From Amoebidium appalachense (Eukaryota > Ichthyosporea): a stretch of 64,000 bases of DNA. Every line of letters starts with the position of its first letter. Within the stretch, counting starts at the first letter, position 1. Shown piece after piece: positions 42,181 to 52,124 of this stretch. The notes under the pieces were generated by a model. The model saw only the letters and a program-made list of their open reading frames with translations. It ran no database searches and was not told the origin of the DNA. The DNA is taken from assembly GCA_963693365.1 (NCBI GenBank), contig CAVNZM010000002.1, positions 4,960,001 through 5,024,000 on the forward strand. The letters run 5' to 3'. A program made the position numbers and the translations under genes.

Positions 42181-44377
42181 GCAGCTACCACATTGCAGAT
42201 GGCACGAAGATTTCCACGGTGGCCACCGACTACCACAACCTGTTCAACACACACGACGCCGCCGAGACCGCCGAAGCCTTTGGCCACCTGTCCAGCAACC
42301 TTGAACGTGTGTGCCCGGCTGCCATGGAGCGCCTGAACCGTTGGATGTATGACCAGCGCATGATCACCGGCAAACGGCCCACCATCCCCGAACGCCTTCG
42401 CTTTCTCTCCACCGGCAGCGAAACGTGCACTGAGCCGCGCATTGGTGGTGGCTACATGCCTGCCCCGCCTCGTCCCATTGCCGCTGTGATGCCCCCTGCT
42501 GACCACGGACCACTGGGTGGGGAGCGTGATTTCCCTGCCATGCAAGACCGCCGCCCCGCCGCTGGTGGGCCTTTGCGTAAGCAGGTGCGCTTTACCGACC
42601 GGGACGCCCCCCGCGACAACACCGAACGCCTCTGCCCCTTTGGTGACCTTGACTGCCCGGGCAAAGCGCGCAACAGCCAACCCCACCCCTTCCGCTTTTT
42701 GGGCTGCAACTTCTACCACCGCATGCTCCACGACACCAACCTGGAGGTGGACTTTGTGCGTGTGTACCGCGCTGCCGTCCGCTGCAGCGTAGCTGAGGCC
42801 TCTGCGGCTTGCGAGGAGATCATGGAGGATTTGCGCAACGACGCACGCCCGCGTGCCGCTGGCCCCGCTGAGCGCAACGACCGCTTTGGTCGTAACAATC
42901 GCTTTGACCGTGATGACCGCGGCCGTGATGGTGGAATCCGTGCCCGTATGCCTTCCTTTTTCCCCACCCCAAAACCCACAGACGTAAACTTTAACAGCAG
43001 ACGCATTGCTACTACGCACAGTATACGTGTAGGCGTGAGCTTTCGTGGCGCACTTACAGGCACAATGGACTCCGCACACCCTACCACACACAAACCAAAC
43101 CTACGGCCAGTTGCTCCCATTGTATATTCCGCCACTCTTGATCAGGAAGATAGATACAGAAATGGCAGATGGATTGCAAAACGCCCGAAAATGCTACCTG
43201 CACAGAAAACACCACTGCGCACTGCCCCTGCCCCCCTTCTTCTGCCCCCCCCCACCCCACCAACACCCAAACCCGCCCCCTTTATCCGCTCGGGTTTCAG
43301 CGCATTTTGGCCACCACGCGTGAAAGACCCCCCTCTCACGAAGTTGTGCAAGCACTGCATATGCCTGTGAAATTACACGACCTTCCTTACAATGCATGCG
43401 CAGACAGTGGCTCGTACATTACTCTTGCAGATCAGACTGTATATGAAGCTCTAAGCGCAGAACACCAGCGCACACACAACAGACGCTTGCCTCTTTTTCC
43501 CTGTCCCGATGAGCGTGCACAAGCAGTGAACAACACAACAGTTGACTTTCTTGGTTATGTGCACACTACTCTGACTGTGGGACACGTAAACAGAAAAGTG
43601 CGAGTGTATGTTGCAAGAGAAAGCCCGCTTCCCCTTATTATTGGAACAGACTATTGGGGCACACTGCTCACCTCAGGCATACACACCGCACTCATTGATT
43701 TCCGCACGCTCATGATTGGAAATGCACACCTTGGCTGGTCTGAAGTAGCATGCCAAGTCGAACGCGTACCTGCCCCGCAGTTCAACCCCCCCTCCTGCCT
43801 CACCACCCGTGCACAACAGCAAACGCAGAAGACTTATGTTATTGCCTCTCTCTCGCGGCAGGTGCCCAGCCCTACCGCCGCTAAGCAACAACAGGCCCCG
43901 CCGTGCCCACCCGGACACTCTGATAACCGCCCCGCCAATGCTTCCACCGTTCCTACCCCCCTGCCACCGAGACCATCCCCCCACTCCCTGGCTTATGCTG
44001 ACGGCCTTGCGCCTATGGACCTGGGATCCGGCACCGCCCATCCTCAGACGGTCACCTCGACACTTTTAGCTAACGCTGGCGCCTATACGGCTATGGACAT
44101 AGACACGGGCAGTGCCCCCTCTACAAATGTCAACACTGGAATAAATGCAAATGTACTGTACTCGCCTACCGCGTTGAATCATGTAAACCAAACCGTGACT
44201 GAAACTATGACTGGCAATGTTACTGGCTTTACCTATGAACGCATGAAAGACACAACTAGTACTTGGATTCCCACTGCAGTGTCTGGAATACCCCTCTCTG
44301 TTGGAAGATGGTATCGTTATCCAGTCCGATCGCATGAATCAGATCATGATCGGCTGGTGGCCTGCGAGATCTTAACC

Positions 44378-44450
44378 GATCTCGTAGCTCAGTTGGTAGA
44401 GCACTCGACCGGAGATAGAGGGGTCGCGGGTTCAAATCCCGTCGGGATCA
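44378..44450 (+). tRNA. tRNA-like gene in TRIM 5' LTR
   Basis: Folds as a 73-nt class I cloverleaf. The acceptor stem is GATCTCG/CGGGATC with one G-U, the D stem is GCTC/GAGC, and the T arm is GCGGG-TTCAAAT-CCCGT. The discriminator base is A. A box TAGCTCAGTTGG and B box GGTTCAAATCC are canonical. The anticodon arm is damaged: CTCGA/TAGAG has a G-A mismatch and the loop CCGGAGA has C instead of U at position 33. The literal anticodon would be GGA, but a short variable loop does not fit tRNA-Ser, so I do not assign an isotype. TTTTTTT follows within 2 nt (Pol III terminator). Probably a Pol III promoter captured from a tRNA, not a translating tRNA. Confidence 0.75.
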
Positions 44451-44451
44451 T

Positions 44452-44459
44452 CTTTTTTT
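44452..44459 (+). terminator. Pol III T-run terminator
   Basis: CTTTTTTTC right after the tRNA-like 3' end. The same sequence follows the second copy at 44824-44831. Confidence 0.7.
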
Positions 44460-44749
44460 CTCATCCTCTCCTCGCTGGGGTAAAAGCCAGCACGCCTTTA
44501 CTGGCGTCATCACAACCATCGGCAGTGGTTAGGTTGTGATCTCAAGGCTAGCAAGATCGCTAGTCTCTGCACCAGGACAAAATCCAAAATGGTAGCATGA
44601 ACAGAGGTTCAGTGGGGACTGAGGGGGCAGTCCACCCTAACCTGATTCTGCGATTCGTCCTGAGTGGGGATGTTGGAAGATGGTATCGTTATCCAGTCCG
44701 ATCGCATGAATCAGATCATGATCGGCTGGTGGCCTGCGAGATCTTAACC

Positions 44750-44822
44750 GATCTCGTAGCTCAGTTGGTAGAGCACTCGACCGGAGATAGAGGGGTCGCG
44801 GGTTCAAATCCCGTCGGGATCA
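44750..44822 (+). tRNA. tRNA-like gene in TRIM 3' LTR
   Basis: Identical 73-nt copy of 44378-44450, including the damaged anticodon arm and following T7, in the second LTR 372 bp downstream. Confidence 0.75.
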
Positions 44823-47800
44823 TCTTTTTTTCTCATCCTCTCCTCGCTGGGGTAAAAGCCAGCACGCCTTTACTGGCGTCATCACAACCATCGGCAGTGG
44901 TTAGGTTGTGATCTCAAGGCTAGCAAGATCGCTAGTCTCTGCACCAGGACAAAATCCAAAACTCTCCCTCTCCGATCCGGAACCCCCCCCACCCTGCCCA
45001 GATTTTGCCTCTCTCCCACATATGCAGACACAACCGGCCAACCCCCCCCACCCCCCGCCCTGCCATCCACCCCACGTGATTGCATCCACCCAACCACCAC
45101 CCCAACCCCCGTCTTCCCTTCCACCCCCACCAACCCCACCCATCCCTTCCCCCGCCGCCCGAACTGCACCCACATATCAATATTCCGTCTGCTGCCTCGA
45201 GAATGTTATAATCCCCCCGCACTGTATATATGACGGATTGCAATGCAGTGTGCCTGGTTTGCAAACTCAACACATGAACACATACGCAGATATGTCCCCC
45301 CCGAGTGACCGAAAGAGGCTAAAACGATTGGACGGGTTGGAAATTGCATACCACCTATTCACCCTCCGCAGCGATAAGCGTGTCAGTTTACAAGTTATGA
45401 ATCTGACAAACCATCCGATCAAACTTAGCCGCAAGCAATTAATGGGTTACATTGTGCCGGGTGAAGTAGAAGCGATTCTCCCTATACCTGATATTCTCGA
45501 AGACATTAATCTACACAACCCCACCCCCCAACAACAAGACCTCCTAGCCTCTTTACAAAATGATTGGATTACCGGCCCAGACTCTGAGCCCGAGGAGGAA
45601 ATGCAGTACAACATCCCCACACCAAAAGTAGTGACAGCCACGCATGCGCGCACACGGACACGCCAACCGGTTCCCCCACCCTCGGATCCCCCTAAACCCC
45701 CGACAACCGACCACTTGCCGACTGACACTGATTTTGAGGCGCGCCCGCAAGCCTTTGACTATGAAGGTGAACATGATGACATTTTCTTTGATCCCCGCAC
45801 AACGATGACTCACGAACAGATTATTGCGCTCGGCGAAAAAGAAATGAAACACTTACCCCCCGCCGATCGTGACCGTCTCGTCCAGCTACTGTCCGATTAC
45901 CGCGAACTTACGAACACAAATGTAGTTGGCTCTATGACCAAAGCCATGGGAATTTTCCACCACATTGTTCTCACAGATAACACCCCCACCACTTCAAAAT
46001 TTCGCCGGTACGCGAAAATCGAGCGTCAAGTCATAGCGAAGGAAATTTCGGAAATGTTGAATTTCGGAGTGATCGAACCATCCACTAGCGAATACAACAG
46101 CCCACTGGTACTGGTAAAAAAAGAAAAATACCAACAAATTAAGGACATGTTACGATGCAAGAATTCTTAACGGCAAGACAAAGCGCACAATTTACCACAT
46201 GACACGCGTAGATGAAAGCCTCGACTCCCTCTCGGGTGCCAAATTTTTCACCTGCCTTGATGCACGCAGCGGATACTGGCAAACACTCATTGCTCCTGAG
46301 GACCGCAAGTACACTGCATTCAGCACACCTGAAGGGCATTTCCAATTTGTGGCCATGCCTTTTGGACTCACCAACGCCCCCGCTTTCTACCAACGGCTCA
46401 TGAATATTGTGCTGCACGGCCTCACGTGGAAATGTGCCGCTGTGTACTTAGATGATATCATCATATACAGCAAAACCTTCGACGAACACATGGAACACAT
46501 CAAGCTAGTGTTCGACCGCCTTGCTACCAACGGTGTACGCCTTAACCTTGAGAAGTGTGCATGGGCACTTTCCCAGGTCGTGTACCTGGGCCACCTAGTT
46601 TCTGGCTATGGCGTGCGAGCCGATCCACAAAAACTCACAGCAGTGAAAACCTGGCCCACACCGACTTCTGTGAAAGATATCCAAACATTCATTGGCTTTG
46701 TCAACCACTATCGCCGCCTCATACCACACTTATCACAAACCGCTGCCCCTATCCGTGCCCTGATGATTAAAGGCACAGCATGGAATTGGACACCAGAATG
46801 CGCCACAGCGTTTGAAGCACTCAAACAAGCACTCGTGTCAGACCCGATTGTTGCTCACCCGAACTTCGATCTACCCTTTTATATCGCGTGTGACGGTTGC
46901 ACCCGCGGTATCGGTGCTGTGCTATATCAGATACACGACGATGGCATGGAGCACCCTATTGCCTACACAAGCCGCGCTTTGCACGGAGCAGAAAAGAACT
47001 ATGCCCCCACGGAGCTTGAGTGCCTTGCGGTTCTACATGCAATTCAGCAATTTCGCCCGTACGTGTACGGCCAACGCTTCACTGTCATCACTGACCACAA
47101 CGCTCTGCGTTACCTCATGACAAAAGAGGAGCCAGCTGGCCGCCTTGCACGCTGGGCACTGCAGCTGACAGACTACGATTTTGACATTGTACACCGACCA
47201 GGCCGCCTGCACGTTGTACCTGATGCGCTGTCACGCCAACCTCATTACCCACCTGCGGTACCCATCAACCCCCCAATCCCCCCTCAGCCCCTCCTGCAAC
47301 ACACCACACCCATCCCACCTGGCCCTCAGCAATCGGTGATTGCTGCAACCCAACCGGCACCTCCATCCTCCCCGACCATACCACCCGCACCACCAAACTC
47401 GCCCGCCCTCCCTCGAGCACCGAGGCCACCCGAGGATGTGATTTGGCCGGAACCAGATCTCCCCGACGCAACCCCAACCGCTGATCCTGATCTTGTACCG
47501 ACTGCCACACGCTCTCATTATGACCGACCGGTTCACCCGACACGAGGACATATTATTGCCGCTATCATACCCTCTTACACTATCATCGACCCCACCGCAC
47601 TTAAGGAAGCACAACAGCTTGATCCGGAGATTAAGCCAATTATCGACTACCTTGTACATGATATCCTGCCACTGGATAACGAGCAATTAGCCCGGCGGCT
47701 AGTGCTTGAACGCGACCAATATGTGTACGAGAATGAAACACTTTACAAAATCAACATCCCCACCCGCCCTGGCTATAAGAACAAAATTCAATTCCGCATT

Positions 47801-49357
47801 GTGATACCAAAAGGTTTCAAAAAGCAGGCCCTGCAGGCATGCCACGACGATGTCTTTGGTGGTCACTTAGGCTTTTCAAAAACCTACCAGAAGTTGTGTG
47901 AACGCTTCTATTGGCCAAGTATGTACGCTGATGCCAAACACTATGTCGCGTCCTGCAACACCTGCCACAGCGCCAGACGGCCGCGTGTAAACCCTCATGC
48001 CCCCTTTCAGTCACGCCTGCCCGCTCAACCTTTTGAGGAGATATCCATAGACCTCCTCATTCCCGCCATAGCCTCCTTCAACGGTAACAAATACATTCTC
48101 GTTGTGATTGATAATTTGACCTGCTACGCGGAAGCATGTGCACTCCCCTCAAAAGCAGCCGATGTTATTGCCCGGTGCCTCATTGACAACGTGTTCTGCC
48201 GCTATGGTTTTCCGAAGCGCATACTTTGCGACGCCGAGAGGATTCTCACAGGCGAGGTTATGACTGATGTCTGCCGTATTCTGAATATTGACCGAATTGT
48301 GCTGCCCCCATATCACCATGCATCTAACGGCCTGGTAGAAAAGCTAAACAGGGACATTATCGATATTCTGAAGATGTATGTGTCCTCACATCAGGCTGAC
48401 TGGGATATATACCTACCCACTTCCCTCTTTGCTCTGCGCACATCACTTAATGCCAGCCGTGGTAACACACCCGCGTTCCTCCTTTATGGCTTCGATCCCC
48501 GCCTACCCACGGATCTCCCCTTTCACCATCCTGACGCTGAACGCCTTACCGAGCAAACATACATGGAGCAAATGCTAACCAACTTGCATTACGCTCGGGC
48601 GCAAGCACAAGAGACCTTGCGTGAAAGCCGTGCGAAACAAAAAGAGCATGCTGACCGCACACGCACAAAACCACCCCGTCTCTACACGCCTGGCACACGC
48701 GTATGGGTGTTCACCCCAACCACAAAGCAATATCGCTCAGGGAAGCTCACACACCACTGGCAAGGTCCATACCGTGTCGGCCGCGTCTGGCCCGGTACCA
48801 CCCATGCATACCAACTGATGACTCCTCGAGGTAAAGCAACGGCCTACCCGGTACACCACGATCGCCTCAAACCGTACATCGATCGCCCCTCCCGCCCGTT
48901 AGACGATACCTTGCCAGCCGAGCCTTCCATTCCCAGGCAAGCTGACCCAGATGCCGCCCCACATGTGCACCAAGCACAGGCCGAAGCTGTGCGCATAGAA
49001 GCCGCCGCGTATGCTCAACCCCTTGACGAGCCTGATCTACCGGAAGACACACAATTCCGCCCTGCCACCCCTCCACCTATGCCTCCACCCCCGCCTCCGC
49101 CCTCATCCCCAACCCGCACGCCACCACCTACCCCGCCCCGTACACGAAAGCGACACCGCCGGACCGAGAGATCACCATCACCGCCTCCCGCCCCGCCACC
49201 ACCATCCTGGCAGGCACCCGACGGCCACATAAATGCGCCATACCAATTCACCTGGCTTGCACCAGGTAGAGCCCGAGCCCCCAATGGTGACCACTACTAC
49301 CTCCACAAAGACAGACACACCGGCCAGTCGATCTGGCTACTACAAAAGTACCAGTGA

Positions 49358-49438
49358 CCGCCTGGACTAAGTTAACTTACCACAAAACTGATACCTCGTG
49401 ACCGGATGCCGCTGAGTAAGGTAAAACACACACACACG

Positions 49439-49483
<45 letters not shown>

Positions 49484-49920
49484 TGTACACGCACACTGCC
49501 ACACACACGCACACAGGCACACACACTGGCACATACCGCACACCACATGCACCCGCACTCTTGACACATGCACTCAGTCGCACGTGCCCTTTAGATCTAG
49601 ACTTAGTGTGTGTATAGCCGCAGCAAAAATGTATATTTAAAATGGCATGTAATGTATATGATGGGCCATTATAGGGCGTCCCCTGCTGTGCAGTGTCCTA
49701 TATTGGAAATGGCTGATGGATTTTGGGACTTTGCCACAGCCACGCGCGACACTCCCCATCGGTGTCTCTTAGCAACCCGCTGGCCGGGCGATAGCTTTCT
49801 CACCTCTCTGCTTACCTTTTCTTTTCGTTGTCTCTAGGTAGCTCTGCCTACTGTTTTTGCTTTTGCTTACCCTTGTCTCTTCTGCATGAGCTCGGGGCGA
49901 GCTCACCGCCGCCCGGGGGA
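49358..49920 (+). other. Gypsy 3' untranslated region
   Basis: Contains a (CA)n tract (49425-49478, then interrupted CA to 49545), about 350 bp of unique sequence and the polypurine tract CCCGGGGGA at its end. Confidence 0.7.
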
Positions 49921-50183
49921 TGTATGAGCGAGATATCCCTTGGATAGTCGGGCCTATAGACCCCCCTCTCTGATAGACCCCCCTGGCATGCCCCTAGCCT
50001 GCCGCACGCATCATGCCAGCTCAGTCTCTCGCTGGCGCTCTCTCGTTCAGGTCTGATCCTTTCTTGTTACACGTGTCGTAGCTCTCCCACGCGTCCGACA
50101 ATACAGGCTCACCCACGTTATCACGAGGTCAGTGTCTCTTTGCCTGTCTTGTCTCCTTTCCGTGCCTGGAGCACGTTGACACA
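49921..50183 (+). repeat. 3' LTR of gypsy element
   Basis: Identical to 35779-36041. Followed by CTCG, matching the bases before the 5' LTR. Confidence 0.95.
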
Positions 50184-50476
50184 CTCGAGTCTGCAGAGCG
50201 CTCTGATTGGAGCACCCAAAAACCTATGTGGAATGTGCACATGTCTCCATCATATGCTGCCATATGTTACGTGGATCGCATGTACCTACATGTCCGGGTG
50301 TCACAGCAGTCGTGATACTCGTGCACGAGCTTACACGCTATGTGTATACACGTACACGCACAGTCACACGCACACCCCCCCCCCCCCCCCCCATATATAT
50401 GTACACGCACAGTCACACGCACACTCCCCCCCAATCACCCCCCGTCGCCCAACCCCCCCCCCCCACACACACCCCC

Positions 50477-50507
<31 letters not shown>

Positions 50508-51501
50508 CCACCCACCCACCCCGTCTCCAAACCCCTATTAGGCTACCTCGAGAAGCTCGGAGAGTAAGTCGTCCCTTTGTGGGGCCGAGTATGGCAATGT
50601 GTCACCAGAGAAGACAATATGATGTTGCCAGGCTAACGAGTCGCTTCAGTCGTCGATGAACGTCAGGATTGTGAACATACGTCTGTGAGTGAGTGAATGC
50701 ATGTGTGTGTGTGTGTGTGTGTGTGCGCGTGTGCGTGTGTGCGCGTGTGCGTGTGTGCGTGTGTATGCGTGCGCGCGCGCGCATGTGTGTGCGTGCGCAC
50801 GCGCGCATGTGTGTGCACGTGTGCCTGCATGCCTGTGCGTGTGTGTGTGGCTCGTGTGTCACGTATGTGTTTGTGTCTGTGTGTTTGTGTGTGCGTGCGT
50901 GTTTGTGCGTGTGCGCGAGCACACACGTCACCAGGTGCACAAGCATTTTATTAATTGCACTGAAATGCACTGAAGTTCAATATTAATCATCATTTCCTGC
51001 CACGGGGGAGGGGGGGGGGAGGGGGGACTGGTGTGAATGGTGTGAATGGGGAATGGAGGAGGAGCCGAAGAGTGGGGGGGGGGGGAGGGGGGGGGGGGGG
51101 GGGGGGAGTTGGCGGGTAAGCAGCAGCAATCAGTAAGCTGGGGGGGGGGGGGGGGGGGGGGGGGGGGTGGGGGTGGGGAAGGGGGGGGAGGGGGGAGGGG
51201 GGGGGGGGGGGGGGGGGGTCGCAAAAGGAGACTCTACTATGATGGGAAAAAAGGATGCGGAAGAGAAAGAAGATCAATGTAGGTGGGATCTGTGTGTGCA
51301 CGACCGTGTGGGTGTGGGTGAATGTCTCTCTCCCACTCACCCTCTTCCTCCCACAGAGTCCGATTCCCTCTCTTTCTGTTTGTCTCTCTCTCTATATCCC
51401 CCCCCCCCCCCCCCCCCCCCGCCCCTCTTCCGCCAACCTCCTCTCTCTCTCTCTTTGTCTCTCTCTCTCTCTCCATCCTCTCCGTCCCTCCCTCCCTCGA
51501 G

Positions 51502-51550
<49 letters not shown>

Positions 51551-51553
51551 CCT

Positions 51554-51618
<65 letters not shown>

Positions 51619-51625
51619 CCCCCTC

Positions 51626-51660
<35 letters not shown>
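50184..51660. other. Spacer between the gypsy and copia elements
   Basis: Poly-C/CA blocks (50375-50515), GT/GC repeats (50697-50925), G-rich DNA (51000-51220), and CT-rich plus poly-C (51360-51660). A small plus-strand exon is possible at about 50541-50562 (a CTATTAG acceptor and GTAAGT donor around GYLEKLGE), but no partner exons were found. Confidence 0.45.
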
Positions 51661-51960
51661 TGGTAGCTTGAGTTGCTGGATTGTTTATTCTGGCCCCCGG
51701 GGCCTGCTTATATACCTTTGGCTGACATTCGAGATTGATCCTGATTGGTAAATCTAATTCTAATGACGTCAATACTTGACTATCTACCAATCGTATTAAT
51801 GCATCGAATGTTCTAGATCTGTCTCGATCTACCGTGAATATCCCTGAATATACAAGATATCACCTATGACTAGTATTAGTATACACTTATCTATGCATTA
51901 TTCTATCATTAATACCGAGTACACAGGGCGTGACTATTCTATTATCTATGGATTCTGACA
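51661..51960 (-). repeat. 3' LTR of copia element
   Basis: 300 bp with TG...CA ends on the minus strand, TATA box, and polypurine tract directly upstream. No second copy in the window. Confidence 0.65.
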
Positions 51961-52124
51961 CCCCCATTTGCACTGTGTACGAATCAATATACTCTAACGT
52001 AATTCCCTGTCGCGAATATATTCTAAGTGTATTCTCTATTGCATGAATATTCATGTCTACACTACACACACGGTTGACTAAGTCAGATGAGGCAAGGCCC
52101 CCCAATCCTACATCTGTACGACAT

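Larger units (their letters stand above)
37372..43370 (+). pseudogene. gag: Gypsy gag gene, split by a nested LTR element
   Basis: The 5' part (37372-38580, start MANPNALNNHY) runs to DELCPWRS. Coding resumes in the same frame at 42186 once the nested element and one copy of its target duplication are removed. The whole would be about 797 aa. Features: a Pro/Ala/Val-rich region with five or more repeats of APVPxVGGA (encoded by a GC-rich minisatellite at 37880-38110), a helical capsid-like part (RAEILKTCKASL to FEEALARVKNV), and an Arg/Asp-rich basic region (RFGRNNRFDRDDRGRDGG). No CCHC zinc knuckle is visible; CPFGDLDCPG plus CNFYH may be a substitute. It ends at TGA 43368-43370, overlapping the protease frame. 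Confidence 0.8.
44299..44961 (+). mobile_element. TRIM element whose LTRs contain a tRNA-like gene
   Basis: Two apparently identical 291-bp direct repeats (44299-44589 and 44671-44961) start TGTTGGAAGATGG and end AATCCAAAA. They flank an interior of only 81 bp. The interior begins TGGTAGCATGAACAG (primer-binding site; first 8 bases match initiator tRNA-Met) and ends GAGTGGGGA (polypurine tract). A 5-bp target duplication CTCTC lies at 44294-44298 and 44962-44966. This is a complete terminal-repeat retrotransposon in miniature, inserted in gypsy pol, with no coding capacity. Each LTR includes a 73-nt tRNA-like sequence followed by T7, and several perfect hairpins downstream (for example ATCACAACC with GGTTGTGAT). 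Confidence 0.9.
43169..49357 (+). pseudogene. pol: Gypsy protease-polymerase gene, with one nested insertion and one frameshift
   Basis: Lies in the -1 frame relative to gag and overlaps it by about 200 bp. Order: retropepsin (ADSGS at about 43404, IIGTDYWG), a Pro-rich linker interrupted by the TRIM, reverse transcriptase (start near 45990; FTCLDARSGYWQ, MPFGLTNAP, VYLDDIIIY), RNase H (FYIACDGCTRGIG, YAPTELECLAVLHAI), integrase (HHCC zinc part ACHDDVFGGHLG to CNTC, then SIDLLIP, LCDAERILTG, GLVEKLNRD for the D,D,E residues) and a GPY/F-like WQGPYRVGRVWPG. The frame is kept across the TRIM if one CTCTC copy is removed. A single-base-type frameshift lies near 46140 in the early RT, so this copy should not make an intact polyprotein. 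The C-terminal 45 residues resemble a WW domain. Confidence 0.88.
35779..50183 (+). mobile_element. Ty3/gypsy LTR retrotransposon with two nested insertions
   Basis: Bounded by identical 263-bp LTRs (35779-36041 and 49921-50183), both starting TGTATGAGCG and ending GTTGACACA. CTCG flanks both sides as a short target duplication. TGGTAGCAGA directly after the 5' LTR matches the complement of the initiator tRNA-Met 3' end (primer-binding site). CCCGGGGGA just before the 3' LTR is the polypurine tract. Inside are a long leader, gag, aspartic protease, reverse transcriptase, RNase H, integrase and a GPY/F-type tail. Without the nested elements it is about 10.1 kb. LTR identity implies a very recent insertion, yet two other elements have already landed in it. 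Confidence 0.92.

Noticed and set aside
42159-43091. 310-aa minus-strand ORF over gypsy gag
   Set aside because: Shadow of the GC-rich gag coding strand; the plus strand has the continuous gag frame.
44378-44450. Functional nuclear tRNA-Ser(GGA) gene
   Set aside because: A mismatch in the anticodon stem, C33 instead of U33, and a short variable loop do not fit a working tRNA-Ser. The copy lies within an LTR and is duplicated with it.
51235-51290. Possible plus-strand exon MMGKKDAEEKEDQ with a GTAGGT donor
   Set aside because: No partner exon or family match, and it is surrounded by G-rich and CT-rich repeats.
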